64,000 bases of DNA from Bradyrhizobium sp. SZCCT0153 (GCF_018129995.1 NZ_JAFCKS010000001.1:345001-409000); one strand, 5' to 3'; shown: positions 8,352 through 17,327, counted from the first letter of the stretch. Numbers and translations are program-made. Notes: generated from the sequence alone by a model not told the origin.

Positions 8352-8371
8352 TTAGTCAATCGATCAATTAA
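8352..8371. promoter_or_regulatory. Imperfect dyad in the thiolase/TetR divergent region
   Basis: An A/T-rich dyad centred on ATCGAT (14 of 20 positions symmetric) in the divergent intergenic region. Its size and position fit a TetR-type operator that controls both directions. No second copy was seen in front of the other island genes, so this is a modest call. Confidence 0.4.
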
Positions 8372-8436
8372 CTCTTGTGATGAGACGCTGCTTCGGCTTA
8401 TCTGCGGCCGCCCATGCGGTGAGAACAGGGATATCC

Positions 8437-9096
8437 GTGACTACCAGCGTACCGAACAGGCTTCCCAGCGGAAAGAATTCCACGGCAGAGAAATTGCTCG
8501 TGGCCGCGAGCGAACTGATGATCGAACGCTCATCCATCGAGATATCGCTCTCCGACATCGCCCAGAAGTCCGGCGCCAACGCCGCGCTCGTCAAATACCA
8601 TTTCGGCAACAAGGACGGCCTGCTGCTGGCGCTGCTTGCGCGCGATGCCGCGACCGAGATGTCCAATCTGGAATATCTGCTGGCGCAGCCGATCAATTCG
8701 ACCGCGAAGCTGAAGCTGCATATCGCCGGCATCATCCGCGCGTATCACCGGTTTCCCTACATGAACCGGCTGATCCACTATCTGCTGCATGAGACCAACG
8801 CCGGCTCCGCCGACGAGGTCTCGAAGTTCTTTGTCGCGCCGTTGCTCGACTTTCATCGCCGCCTGCTCGCCGAAGGCGTCAGCCGCGGCGAGTTCCGCGC
8901 CACCGATCCGGTGCTGTTCTACACCAGCCTGATCGGAGCCTGCGATCATCTGTTCTTCGGCCGGCACGCGATGTCTCGCGCGACCGGCGTCGGCCCGGTC
9001 ACCGACGACGTCTGCCGGCAATACATCAAGCACATGGAAACGCTGATCTGCGGCGGCATCCTCGCGCAAGCCGAGGAAGCCGTCGCGGCCGGATGA
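8437..9096 (+). CDS. TetR family transcriptional regulator
   Basis: 219 residues if the GTG at 8437 is used (AGGGA ribosome site 5 bases upstream); an ATG at 8377 would add 20 residues but lacks a visible ribosome site and would run close to the putative operator. The N-terminal TetR helix-turn-helix is clear: IEISLSDIAQKSGANAALVKYHFGNKDGLLLALL. The C-terminal part is a helical ligand domain with a CECR/YcdC-like pattern (FYTSLIGACDHLFFGRHAM). It sits between the thiolase (leftward) and the rest of the beta-oxidation genes (rightward), so it probably represses the island and responds to an acyl-CoA intermediate, as FadR- and PsrA-type TetR regulators do. Confidence 0.85.
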   Translation: MTTSVPNRLPSGKNSTAEKLLVAASELMIERSSIEISLSDIAQKSGANAALVKYHFGNKDGLLLALLARDAATEMSNLEYLLAQPINSTAKLKLHIAGIIRAYHRFPYMNRLIHYLLHETNAGSADEVSKFFVAPLLDFHRRLLAEGVSRGEFRATDPVLFYTSLIGACDHLFFGRHAMSRATGVGPVTDDVCRQYIKHMETLICGGILAQAEEAVAAG

Positions 9097-9150
9097 TCCG
9101 GCCAACGCTCCAAAGTCCAGAGAAGAAACGCCCAAGGAAAGGTACAAGCG

Positions 9151-9909
9151 ATGCAGTTGAAAGACGTAGCCGTTCTCATCACGGGCGGCGGTTCGGGCCT
9201 CGGTGAAGCGACCGCCCGCGCCATGGCGGCCAAGGGCGCCAAGATCGGCGTGATCGACCAGAACAAGGACAACGCCGAGAAGGTCGCCGCCGAGGTGAAG
9301 GGCGTCGCGCTTCATGCCGACGTCACCGACGAGGACGGCATCAAGGCCGCGATCGCCAAGGCGGAAGCTGCGCATGGCGTCGCGCGCGTGCTGATGAACT
9401 GCGCCGGCATCGGCGGCTCGCAACGCATCGTCGGCAAGGACGGCGTCTATCCGCTGGCCAAGTTCGCGCGCATCATCAACGTCAACCTGATCGGCACCTT
9501 CAACTGCCTGCGATTGTTCGCCGAGCGCCTCGTCACGATCGAGCCGATCGGTGAAGAGCGCGGCGTCATCATCAATACGGCTTCGGTCGCCGCTTACGAG
9601 GGCCAGATCGGCCAGATCGCCTATTCTGCGTCGAAGGGCGGCGTCGTCGGCCTCACGCTTCCAGCCGCGCGTGACCTCGCCAGCCAGAAGATCCGCGTCA
9701 ACACCATTGCGCCCGGCCTGTTCCTGACGCCGCTGCTGATGGGCCTCAACGAAGAGGCCCGCAAGAGCCTCGGGGCCCAGGTGCCGCATCCCGCGCGCCT
9801 CGGCGACGCCAAAGAATATGGCTCGCTCGCCGTGCATATCGTCGAGAACCCGATGCTCAACGGCGAAACCATCCGTCTCGATGGCGCAATTCGGATGGCG
9901 CCAAGGTAA
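9151..9909 (+). CDS. SDR family dehydrogenase, 3-hydroxyacyl-CoA dehydrogenase type II-like
   Basis: 252-residue short-chain dehydrogenase. The TGGGSGLG nucleotide-binding motif is at residues 11-18, an NxAG-type motif (NCAGIGG) follows, catalytic Ser is in INTASVAAYEGQIGQ and the YxxxK motif is YSASK. The sequence between the Ser and Tyr and the LFLTPLLMGL substrate loop match the HSD17B10 / type II 3-hydroxyacyl-CoA dehydrogenase subgroup. It would oxidise 3-hydroxyacyl-CoA with NAD+. It lies 54 bases after the TetR gene in the rightward operon. Assignment to the superfamily is firm; the exact substrate is inferred. Confidence 0.9.
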   Translation: MQLKDVAVLITGGGSGLGEATARAMAAKGAKIGVIDQNKDNAEKVAAEVKGVALHADVTDEDGIKAAIAKAEAAHGVARVLMNCAGIGGSQRIVGKDGVYPLAKFARIINVNLIGTFNCLRLFAERLVTIEPIGEERGVIINTASVAAYEGQIGQIAYSASKGGVVGLTLPAARDLASQKIRVNTIAPGLFLTPLLMGLNEEARKSLGAQVPHPARLGDAKEYGSLAVHIVENPMLNGETIRLDGAIRMAPR

Positions 9910-9921
9910 CCTCGCTGTTTT

Positions 9922-10053
9922 TCCCTTCTCTCCTTGTGGGAGAAGGTGGCGCGGAGCGCCGGATGAGGGGTATGCATCCGCGGAGACAGACCCCTCACCC
10001 AAGCGAGTATGTGGCTAGCGATGTACATGCCCTCCCCCACAAGGGGAGAGGGC
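9922..10053. repeat. Complex palindromic repeat (CTCTCCxxxxGGGAGA family)
   Basis: The left arm near 9923-9946 (CTTCTCTCCTTGTGGGAGAAG) and right arm near 10030-10052 (CCCTCCCCCACAAGGGGAGA) are mutually complementary, with an inner GATGAGGGG/CCCCTCACC pair. This is a typical mobile palindromic element of Rhizobiales; it fills the gap between the SDR and hydratase genes. A related unit occurs at 54868-54978. Confidence 0.7.
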
Positions 10054-10094
10054 GCAATAACCGCCACTTCAAGCGCGGATGCAGGAGCGCTCTC

Positions 10095-10901
10095 ATGTCC
10101 CAACCGCTGCTGATCGAGCACAACGACGGCATCGACACCGTGACGCTCAATCGCCCGGAGAGTTTGAATGCGCTCGATCCTGCGTTGATCGACGCGCTCA
10201 ACGTCTATTTCCAGGGCCTCCTGCGCAACCGCGACACGCGCGTCGTGGTGCTCAGGGGCGCCGGCAGGAACTTTTGCGCAGGCCTCGACCTCAAGGCGGC
10301 GATGGCGCGCCGTGCCGGGCAGCAGGAGCCGCCCGGCGTCACGGAGTCGCTGGACTCGCAGCGTCGCATTGCCGACATCGTGATGTTGATGCGGCGCTGT
10401 CCGCAGCCGATCCTTGCGCTGGTGCAGGGCGCAGCGGCCGGCGGCGGTTTTGCGCTTGCGCTTGCGTCCGACATCCGCATCGCGACGCGATCGGCGCGGA
10501 TGAACTGCGCCTTCATCAAGCTCGGCCTCGGCGGCTGCGACATCGGCACCAGCTATTTCCTGCCCCGCCTCGTCGGCGTCTCCGTGGCATCGGAACTGAT
10601 CCTCACGGGACGCTTCATCGGTGCCGAGCGCGCGCTGGCCGTTGGGCTCGTGTCGGAGGTCGTCGACGAGGACAAGCTCGATGATGCGGCCGAATCCTAC
10701 ATCGATGCGATGATGACGGCCTCGCCTGTCGGCCTGCGGCTGTCAAAAGAATGTCTCAACATGAGCGTCGATGCGGGGGCGCTGGAAGCCGTTATCGCGA
10801 TGGAGGACCGCAACCAGGTCCTCTGCAGCCGCTCCGAGGAATTTTCGGAAGGCATCAGGGCCTTCCTTGAGAAGCGAAAGCCTGTCTATATCAAGCGCTG
10901 A
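10095..10901 (+). CDS. Enoyl-CoA hydratase/isomerase family protein
   Basis: 268-residue crotonase-fold protein from ATG 10095. It has the CoA-binding and oxyanion segments LRGAGRNFCAGLDLK (about 53-67) and VQGAAAGGGFALALASD (about 111-127), the latter being the conserved GxAxGGG helix start. The second catalytic acid of hydratases is not obvious (KLGLGGCDIGTSYFLPR), so isomerase or hydrolase activity cannot be excluded; related proteins are usually annotated simply as enoyl-CoA hydratase. It is in the rightward operon between the SDR and a CoA ligase. Upstream in-frame codons lie in the palindromic repeat and were not included. Confidence 0.88.
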   Translation: MSQPLLIEHNDGIDTVTLNRPESLNALDPALIDALNVYFQGLLRNRDTRVVVLRGAGRNFCAGLDLKAAMARRAGQQEPPGVTESLDSQRRIADIVMLMRRCPQPILALVQGAAAGGGFALALASDIRIATRSARMNCAFIKLGLGGCDIGTSYFLPRLVGVSVASELILTGRFIGAERALAVGLVSEVVDEDKLDDAAESYIDAMMTASPVGLRLSKECLNMSVDAGALEAVIAMEDRNQVLCSRSEEFSEGIRAFLEKRKPVYIKR

Positions 10902-10945
10902 AACGAGAACGATCCGCAAAGGACGATAATTCCGGGAGACGCAAA

Positions 10946-12817
10946 ATGAGTGGAAGCGCGGCGGCGGTGATGACGAAGCCCGCCTTTCGCAAGGTCGAGT
11001 GGCTCGCGCGCGACATCGACGTGGAGCGCCGCGCCGATGGCACGGTGGTGCTGAAGTCGCGCATTCCGCTGCAGTCTTACGAGACGCATCTTCCGGCCTC
11101 GCTGGCGAAATGGGCGAAGGAAGCGCCCGAACGCATCTGGCTCGCGCAGCGCGGCGGTCCGAACCGCGAATGGCGAAAGGTCTCCTATGGCGAAGCCAAG
11201 CGCACCGTCGATGCGCTGACGCAGGCGCTGCTCGATCTCAGGCTCGACGGCCGCCCGGTCACGATCCTCTCCGGCAATTCGATCGAGCATGCGCTAATGA
11301 CGCAGGCCGCCATGCAGGCGCGTTCGCCGGCCGCGCCGGTGTCGCCAGCCTACTCCTTGATGAGTCACGATCACGTCAAGCTGAAATATTTGTTCGACCT
11401 GATCAAGCCGGCCGTCGTGATGGTGCAGGACGGCCCGACCTTCGAGAAAGCGCTGAAGGCGCTCGATCTCACCGGCGTCACGGTGGTTCATGTCCTGCGT
11501 CCCTGCGACGGCGTCAAGAGCGTCAGCTTTGCCGAACTCGCGGCAACCCCCGTGACCTCCGAGGTCGAAGCGTCGATCACGAAGATCACGCCGCAGACCG
11601 TCGGCAAGCTGCTCTTCACCTCCGGTTCGACCGGCATGCCAAAAGCCGTCATCAACACGCAGGAGATGATGTGCGCCAATGCGGCCATGATGATGCAGGT
11701 GCGGCCGCGCACGCCGGGCGGTCCGCTGTCGACCATGCTGGACTGGATGCCGTGGAATCACACCATGGGCGGCAACGCCGCATTCCACCCCGTTCTGGTC
11801 GACGGCGGTACGCTCTATATCGACGACGGCAGGCCGATGCCAGGCCAGTTCGAGGAGACGCTGCGCAATTTGCGCGAGATCTCGCCGACCTATTACGCCA
11901 ACGTGCCCGCCGGCTATGCCGCGCTCGCTTCAGCGATGGAGAAGGACGACGCGCTGTGTCGCTCCTTCTTCAAGAATCTCTCGATCATGGCCTATGGCGG
12001 CGCGCGGTTGCCGGACGATCTCTACGACCGCATGCAGGCCCTCGCGGTGAAGACCACCGGCGAACGCATCGTGTTCTACACCGGCTGGGGCTCCACCGAG
12101 ACCGCGCCGACCTCGACCGGCACCTATTGGGATACCGAGCGCGTCGGCCTGATCGGCCTGCCGTTCCCCGGCGTCGAACTGAAGATGGTGCCGTGCGGCT
12201 CGAAATACGAGCTGCGCCTGCGCGGCGTCAACGTCACGCCCGGCTATTTCGGCCAGCCTGATCTCACCAGGAAGATGTTCGACGAGGAAGGATTTTACTG
12301 CATCGGCGACGCCGGCATCTTCGTCGACGATGCCGATCCGGTGAAGGGCATCATCTTTGCCGGCCGCGTCGTCGAGGACTTCAAGCTCACCACCGGCACG
12401 TTCGTGCATGTCGGCTCGCTCCGCACCGACGCGATCGCGGCGGCGACGCCCGTCGTGCATGACGCGCTGGTCGCCGGGCAGGATCGCGCTTTCATCGGGC
12501 TGCTGGCCTGGCCGAACCTGCACGCCTGCCGCCAGCTCGTCGGCGATGCCGATCTCGGCTTCGAGGCTGCGGTGAAGCATCCGGAGGTGATCGCCTGCTT
12601 CAAGCGCGGGCTGGAAGCGCACAACCGGCAATGCGAAGGCGCCAGCAGCCGCATCATCGCGCGTGCCATGCTGATGGCCGAGCCGCCCTCGATCGACGGC
12701 AACGAGCTCACCGACAAGGGCTACATCAATCAGCGCGCCGGCCTCGAACGCCGCATTGGATTGGTCGAGCGGCTCTATGCCGACGAACCGGATCAAGACG
12801 TCATCATTCTCAAGTAA
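10946..12817 (+). CDS. AMP-dependent CoA ligase, feruloyl-CoA synthase-like
   Basis: 623-residue ANL-superfamily enzyme with a GGGAGA ribosome site. The P-loop FTSGSTGMPK is at 224-233, the A5 motif is GWGSTETAPTSTGTYW, and the A8 region is FAGRVVEDFKLTTGTFV. The C-terminal segment NELTDKGYINQRAG carries the lysine equivalent to the catalytic Lys of A10. Length and the WMPWNHTMGGN segment fit the subgroup usually called feruloyl-CoA synthase, which activates phenylpropanoids. No aldolase-type hydratase or vanillin dehydrogenase is adjacent, so an aromatic or alicyclic acid degraded by stepwise beta-oxidation is equally likely. It is the second ligase of the island. Confidence 0.82.
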   Translation: MSGSAAAVMTKPAFRKVEWLARDIDVERRADGTVVLKSRIPLQSYETHLPASLAKWAKEAPERIWLAQRGGPNREWRKVSYGEAKRTVDALTQALLDLRLDGRPVTILSGNSIEHALMTQAAMQARSPAAPVSPAYSLMSHDHVKLKYLFDLIKPAVVMVQDGPTFEKALKALDLTGVTVVHVLRPCDGVKSVSFAELAATPVTSEVEASITKITPQTVGKLLFTSGSTGMPKAVINTQEMMCANAAMMMQVRPRTPGGPLSTMLDWMPWNHTMGGNAAFHPVLVDGGTLYIDDGRPMPGQFEETLRNLREISPTYYANVPAGYAALASAMEKDDALCRSFFKNLSIMAYGGARLPDDLYDRMQALAVKTTGERIVFYTGWGSTETAPTSTGTYWDTERVGLIGLPFPGVELKMVPCGSKYELRLRGVNVTPGYFGQPDLTRKMFDEEGFYCIGDAGIFVDDADPVKGIIFAGRVVEDFKLTTGTFVHVGSLRTDAIAAATPVVHDALVAGQDRAFIGLLAWPNLHACRQLVGDADLGFEAAVKHPEVIACFKRGLEAHNRQCEGASSRIIARAMLMAEPPSIDGNELTDKGYINQRAGLERRIGLVERLYADEPDQDVIILK

Positions 12818-12844
12818 TCGACATCATCAACACGGGTACGCGCC

Positions 12845-13972
12845 ATGAACTTCGATTTCTCCGACGACCAGAAGCAGCTCCGCGACCAGGCGCGCAAATT
12901 CCTCACCGAGAAGTGCTCGCCCAAGGCGGTGCGAATCGTGCTCGACGGCAAGGCGCCCTATGACAAGAAGCTATGGAAGGGGCTCGCCGAGATGGGCTTT
13001 CTCGGCGTTGCGATTCCCGAGGATTTCGGCGGCGCGGGCGCGGGTCATCTCGAGCTGTGTGTGATCGCGGAAGAGATGGGCCGGGCGAATGCGCCGGTGC
13101 CGTTCTCCTCGACCGTTTATCTCGCCGCCGAAGCGCTGCTGATCGCCGGCAGCGACGCACAGAAGAAGAAGTGGTTGCCCGCAATCGCTTCGGGCGAAGC
13201 AATCGGCACGCTGGCGTTGTTCGAGGGCAAGGGCAATCCGTCGCCGAAGAACGTCAAGCTCACCGCTGCGAACGGCGTGCTCAACGGCGTCAAGAGGCCG
13301 GTTGCGGACGGTGCGGTCGCGGACTTCGCAGTCGTTGCCGCCCGCACCGGCACGAGCGGTCGCGACAGCGATATCTCGCTGTTCCTGGTCGATCTCAAGG
13401 CGGGCGGCGTCGAGGTCAAGAGTCTCACCAATCTCGATCCGACTCGTGGGCAGGCCGAGATCGCTTTCAAGGACTGCAAGGCCGAGCCGCTCGGTGCTGC
13501 CGGCGAAGGCTGGAGCATTCTGACGCAGGTGCTCGATCGCGCCGCGGTGCTGTGTGCGTTCGAGCAGGTCGGCGGCTCCGACCGCGCGCTGGAGATGGGC
13601 CGCGACTACGCGCTCGACCGCATCGCCTTCGGCCGCCAGATCGGCTCGTTCCAGGCAGTGAAGCACATGCTCGCCGACATGTACGTGTCGGCGACGCTGG
13701 CGCGTTCCAACAGCTATTACGGGGCGTGGGCGCTCTCCACCAACGCGGCCGAATTGCCGGAAGCGGCTGCCGCCGCGCGCATCAGCGCGACGCAGGCATT
13801 CCAGCACTGCGCCAAGAACAACATCCAGGTTCACGGCGGCATGGGATTCACCTGGGAGTTCGATTGCCACATGTATTATCGCCGCGCCAACGCCATGGCG
13901 CTCGGCCTCGGCAGCCTCACCTATTGGGAAGACCAGCTGATCGACCGCATGCGCAAGAAGAACGCGGCGTAA
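12845..13972 (+). CDS. Acyl-CoA dehydrogenase (short, 375 aa)
   Basis: 375-residue FAD-dependent acyl-CoA dehydrogenase with the N-terminal helical domain (MNFDFSDDQKQLRDQARKFL), a beta-barrel middle and a C-terminal four-helix domain ending in NIQVHGGMGFTWEFDCHMYYRRA. It resembles the shorter partner of heteromeric acyl-CoA dehydrogenases such as PimD or mycobacterial FadE pairs, which act with a longer subunit. It directly precedes two longer acyl-CoA dehydrogenase genes on the same strand, 15 bases from the first, which supports a multi-subunit or substrate-stepping arrangement. Electrons would pass to electron-transferring flavoprotein encoded elsewhere. Confidence 0.88.
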   Translation: MNFDFSDDQKQLRDQARKFLTEKCSPKAVRIVLDGKAPYDKKLWKGLAEMGFLGVAIPEDFGGAGAGHLELCVIAEEMGRANAPVPFSSTVYLAAEALLIAGSDAQKKKWLPAIASGEAIGTLALFEGKGNPSPKNVKLTAANGVLNGVKRPVADGAVADFAVVAARTGTSGRDSDISLFLVDLKAGGVEVKSLTNLDPTRGQAEIAFKDCKAEPLGAAGEGWSILTQVLDRAAVLCAFEQVGGSDRALEMGRDYALDRIAFGRQIGSFQAVKHMLADMYVSATLARSNSYYGAWALSTNAAELPEAAAAARISATQAFQHCAKNNIQVHGGMGFTWEFDCHMYYRRANAMALGLGSLTYWEDQLIDRMRKKNAA

Positions 13973-13987
13973 GCGAAGGACGACGTC

Positions 13988-15235
13988 ATGAACTTCGACG
14001 ATACTCCGCAAGAGGCCGAATTTCGCGCCACCGCCCGCGCCTGGATCGCGGCGAACGCGCCAAAGCAGTACGAGGACGAGCTGCGCAAATCATCGCTCGG
14101 CCGCACCCAGCTCAAGAACGCCAACATTCTCGAAGTCGCCAAGGCGTGGCAGAAGAAGAAGGCCGATGCCGGTTGGGCCTGCCTGCACTGGCCCAAGGAC
14201 TATGGCGGCCGCGGCGCCTCGCCGATCGAGCGCGTGATATGGCAGCAGGAAGAGGGGCCGTTCGGAAAACTCTCCGGAATGTTCATCATCGGCCACGGCA
14301 TGTGCGGGCCGACCGTGATGGCGTTCGCGCGCGAGGAGCATAAGCGCACCTATCTGCCGCCGCTCGCCTCCGGCGAAAAGGTCTGGTGCCAGCTGTTCTC
14401 CGAACCGGCGGGTGGTTCCGACGTCGCGGGCCTGCGCACGCGCGCGGAGAAGGATGGCGACGAATGGGTCGTCAACGGCCAGAAGATCTGGACGTCGGGC
14501 GCGCATTATTCCGACTATGGTATCCTCCTGACCCGCACCGATCCCACCGTGCCCAAGCACAAGGGCCTCACCATGTTCTTCCTGGACATGAAGAGCCCGG
14601 GTGTCGAGGTGCGGCCGATCAAGCAGGCGAGCGGCGCGTCCGACTTCAACGAGGTCTATTTCACCAACGTCCGCATCCCCGACCACCAGCGCCTCGGCGA
14701 GGTCGGTGACGGCTGGAACGTCTCGCTGACCACGCTGATGAACGAGCGCATGTCGATCGGCGCGGGCGTCTCGACCGGCTTCCCCGAGTTGCTCGAGTAT
14801 TGCACGAGCCTGATGCTCGACGACGGCCCGGCGATCGAGGATCGCGCGGTGCGCTCGAAGCTCGCCAGCTGGGCGGTGAAGGCGAGCGGCCTGCGCTACA
14901 CCAGCATGCGCGCGATCTCGGCGCTGTCGAAGGGGGAGCGGCCGGGTCCGGAAAACTCCATCGGCAAGCTGGTCGCGGGCTCGATGATCCAGGACGTTGC
15001 GACCTATGCGCTGGATCTGCAGGGCGCGAGCGGCGTCGTCAGCGGTCCGGAGGATGCCGAAGTCGCCGGCCGTTTCCAGGCCATGCTGCTGCGCGCGCCC
15101 GGCACGCGCGTCGAAGGCGGCACCGACGAGATCATGCGCAACATCATCGCCGAGCGGGTCCTGGGTCTGCCCGGCGACATCCGTGTCGACAAGGACGTGC
15201 CGTTCAACAAGATCCCGACGAAGGGAAGAGGTTAG
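13988..15235 (+). CDS. Acyl-CoA dehydrogenase (long form, tandem copy 1)
   Basis: 415-residue acyl-CoA dehydrogenase with an AAGGA ribosome site. FAD/substrate motifs are WCQLFSEPAGGSDVAGLRTRA and WVVNGQKIWTSGAHYSD. The C-terminal FAD segment is RVEGGTDEIMRNIIAERVLGLPGD. The canonical catalytic Glu position of medium-chain enzymes (YEGT) is a Gly here, with a Glu one residue earlier. Its length matches the large subunits of heteromeric dehydrogenases. It is followed after nine bases by a close paralogue; the pair looks like a tandem duplication. Substrate unknown, but the cluster implies an unusual acyl chain or ring acid. Confidence 0.9.
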   Translation: MNFDDTPQEAEFRATARAWIAANAPKQYEDELRKSSLGRTQLKNANILEVAKAWQKKKADAGWACLHWPKDYGGRGASPIERVIWQQEEGPFGKLSGMFIIGHGMCGPTVMAFAREEHKRTYLPPLASGEKVWCQLFSEPAGGSDVAGLRTRAEKDGDEWVVNGQKIWTSGAHYSDYGILLTRTDPTVPKHKGLTMFFLDMKSPGVEVRPIKQASGASDFNEVYFTNVRIPDHQRLGEVGDGWNVSLTTLMNERMSIGAGVSTGFPELLEYCTSLMLDDGPAIEDRAVRSKLASWAVKASGLRYTSMRAISALSKGERPGPENSIGKLVAGSMIQDVATYALDLQGASGVVSGPEDAEVAGRFQAMLLRAPGTRVEGGTDEIMRNIIAERVLGLPGDIRVDKDVPFNKIPTKGRG

Positions 15236-15244
15236 AGGTCCGCC

Positions 15245-16489
15245 ATGAATTTCGACGACACCCCGCAGGAAGCCGCATTCCGCGAGACCGCACGCAAATG
15301 GATCGCCGCCAATGCACCGAAAGAGCTCGAGGCCGAGCTGTCAAAATCATCGCTCGGCCGCATCCGGCTCGCCAAGCACGACATCGTCGATGTCGGCAAA
15401 GCCTGGCAGAAGAAGAAGGCCGAAGGCGGCTGGGCCTGCCTGCACTGGCCGAAGGAGTATGGCGGCCGAGGCGCCACCCCGATCGAGCGCGTGATCTGGC
15501 AGCAGGAGGAGGGCATCTACGGCAAGCTGACGCAGCCGTTCCAGATCGGCGAGGGCATGTGCGGTCCGACCGTGATGGCGTTCGGCAGCGAGGACGCCAA
15601 GCGCCGCTGTCTGCCGAAGCTCGCCGCGGGCGAGGAGATCTGGTGTCAGCTGTTCTCCGAGCCGTCCGCCGGCTCCGACGTCGCCGGCTTGCGTACGCGC
15701 GCGGAGAAGAAGGGCGACCAGTGGGTCGTCAACGGCCAGAAGATATGGACCTCGGGTGCGCACTATTCCGACTACGGCCTTTTGATCGCGCGCACCGATC
15801 CGAACGTGCCCAAGCACAAGGGCCTCACCATGTTCTTCCTGGACATGAAGAGCCCCGGCGTCGAGGTCCGTCCGATCAAGCAGGCCAACGGCATGCAGGA
15901 GTTCAACGAGGTCTATTTCACCGATGTCGTGATCCCCGACAGCCAGCGCCTCGGCGCGGTCGGCGAGGGTTGGAGCGTGTCGCTGACCACGCTGATGAAC
16001 GAGCGCATGTCGATCGGCTCGCGGCTCGCGACCGGCGTCCCCGAGATGTTCGAGTTCTGCTCGAATCTGATGATGGAGGACGGGCTCGCGATCGATGATC
16101 CCGCGGTGCGTTCCAAGCTTGCGAGCTGGGCGGTTAAGTCGAGCGGGCTGAAATACACCAGCTACCGCGCGATCTCGGCGCTGTCGAAGGGCGATCGGCC
16201 GGGCCCGGAGAACTCGATCGGCAAGCTGGTGTCGGGCATGATGCTCCAGGACATCGCGAGTTACGCCATGGACCTCCAGGGCGCGGCGGGCGTTCTCACC
16301 GGCGCGGACGAGGAGACGGTGCAGGGCCAGTTCCAGCAGATGCTGCTGTCGTCGCCCTCGATGCGCATCGCCGGCGGCACCGACGAGATCCTGCGCAACA
16401 TCATCGCAGAGCGCGTGCTGGGCCTGCCGGGCGATATCCGTGTCGACAAGGACGTGCCGTACAACAAGATCCCGACCAAGGGACGGTGA
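15245..16489 (+). CDS. Acyl-CoA dehydrogenase (long form, tandem copy 2)
   Basis: 414-residue paralogue of the preceding gene, near-collinear over its whole length (MNFDDTPQEA start in both, same DKDVP(Y/F)NKIPTKGR tail). The motifs WCQLFSEPSAGSDVAGLRTRA and WVVNGQKIWTSGAHYSDYG are kept. In the C-terminal FAD segment it reads RIAGGTDEILRN, so neither the canonical Glu nor the neighbouring Glu of copy 1 is present and the catalytic base must lie elsewhere, or this copy depends on a partner. An AGAGG ribosome site precedes it. It ends the operon before a repeat-rich gap. Confidence 0.9.
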   Translation: MNFDDTPQEAAFRETARKWIAANAPKELEAELSKSSLGRIRLAKHDIVDVGKAWQKKKAEGGWACLHWPKEYGGRGATPIERVIWQQEEGIYGKLTQPFQIGEGMCGPTVMAFGSEDAKRRCLPKLAAGEEIWCQLFSEPSAGSDVAGLRTRAEKKGDQWVVNGQKIWTSGAHYSDYGLLIARTDPNVPKHKGLTMFFLDMKSPGVEVRPIKQANGMQEFNEVYFTDVVIPDSQRLGAVGEGWSVSLTTLMNERMSIGSRLATGVPEMFEFCSNLMMEDGLAIDDPAVRSKLASWAVKSSGLKYTSYRAISALSKGDRPGPENSIGKLVSGMMLQDIASYAMDLQGAAGVLTGADEETVQGQFQQMLLSSPSMRIAGGTDEILRNIIAERVLGLPGDIRVDKDVPYNKIPTKGR

Positions 16490-16511
16490 TGTGGCCTCTC
16501 GCTGTATCTCG

Positions 16512-16605
16512 TATGGTGGGCAAAGCGAAGCGTGCCCACCCTATGCAGATGCGCCGGGGTAAGTCTGTCGGTGGGCACGGCGCGATGCGCCTTGCTCACC
16601 CTACG
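16512..16605. repeat. Pair of GGTGGGC/GCCCACC palindromic repeats
   Basis: Two related hairpins in a row: GGTGGGC...GCCCACC at 16515-16540 and GGTGGGCA...TGCTCACC at 16570-16600, each followed by CCTA(T/C)G. They resemble dispersed Bradyrhizobium intergenic palindromes and separate the dehydrogenase operon from the nitroreductase gene. Confidence 0.65.
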
Positions 16606-16628
16606 AAGAGAAGAGCGTGAGCTGATCC

Positions 16629-17327
16629 ATGGACGCTAAGGTAAAACAGAACGACCGCATCGGCGTGCTCGAGGAGCTCCTCAACGAGCGCTACTCGGTG
16701 CGGGCCTTCCTGGCCAAAGAGGTCGATCGCGCCACCATCGAGCACGTGCTCAGGACCGCGCAGCGGACGGCGTCCTGGTGCAACAGCCAGCCCTGGCAGG
16801 TCGTCATCGCCAGCGGTGAGGCCAAGGAGCGCTTCCGCAAGCTGATCTACAAGGAAGCTTCGGGCGGGCTCGGCGACGACTACGACTTCACGCCGCCGCG
16901 CGAATATGTCGGCGCCTATCTGGAACGCCGGCGCGAGAGCGGGTTCCAGCTCTACAATACGCTCGGCATCGCGCGTGGCGACAAAATGGCCTACGCCCGG
17001 CAGGCGCTGGAGAATTACAATTTCTTCGGCGCACCGCATGTCGCCGTCATTCACACCAACGAGCCGCTCGGCATCTACGGTGCGATCGATTGCGGTGCCT
17101 ATGTCAGCAATTTCATGCTGGCCGCGCAGGCGCTCGGGCTCGGCACGATCCCGCAGGCGGCGCTCGCGCGCCACTCCGGCCTGATCCGCCGCCACTTCAA
17201 TCTGCCTGACGACCGCCGCGTGGTCTGCGGCATCTCGTTCGGCTATGCCGATGACGCCCACAAGGTCAACAGCTACCGCACCTCGCGGGCAAGCGTGGCC
17301 GAGACCGTAACTTTCGTGGAAGAGTGA
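16629..17327 (+). CDS. Nitroreductase family protein
   Basis: 232-residue flavin enzyme of the nitroreductase/FMN-dependent superfamily. The N-terminal FMN-binding RYSVRAFLAKEVDRATIEHVLRTAQRTASWCNSQPWQ is typical (R..R and SWxNSQPW), and the C-terminal part has LGLGTIPQAALARHSGLIRRHFNLPDDRRVVCGISFGYAD, which closes the FMN site. Such enzymes reduce nitroaromatics, quinones or enones with NAD(P)H. It follows the acyl-CoA dehydrogenase operon after a palindrome-rich gap, so it may be independent. It ends at a strong hairpin shared with the convergent ecfG gene. Confidence 0.88.
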   Translation: MDAKVKQNDRIGVLEELLNERYSVRAFLAKEVDRATIEHVLRTAQRTASWCNSQPWQVVIASGEAKERFRKLIYKEASGGLGDDYDFTPPREYVGAYLERRRESGFQLYNTLGIARGDKMAYARQALENYNFFGAPHVAVIHTNEPLGIYGAIDCGAYVSNFMLAAQALGLGTIPQAALARHSGLIRRHFNLPDDRRVVCGISFGYADDAHKVNSYRTSRASVAETVTFVEE

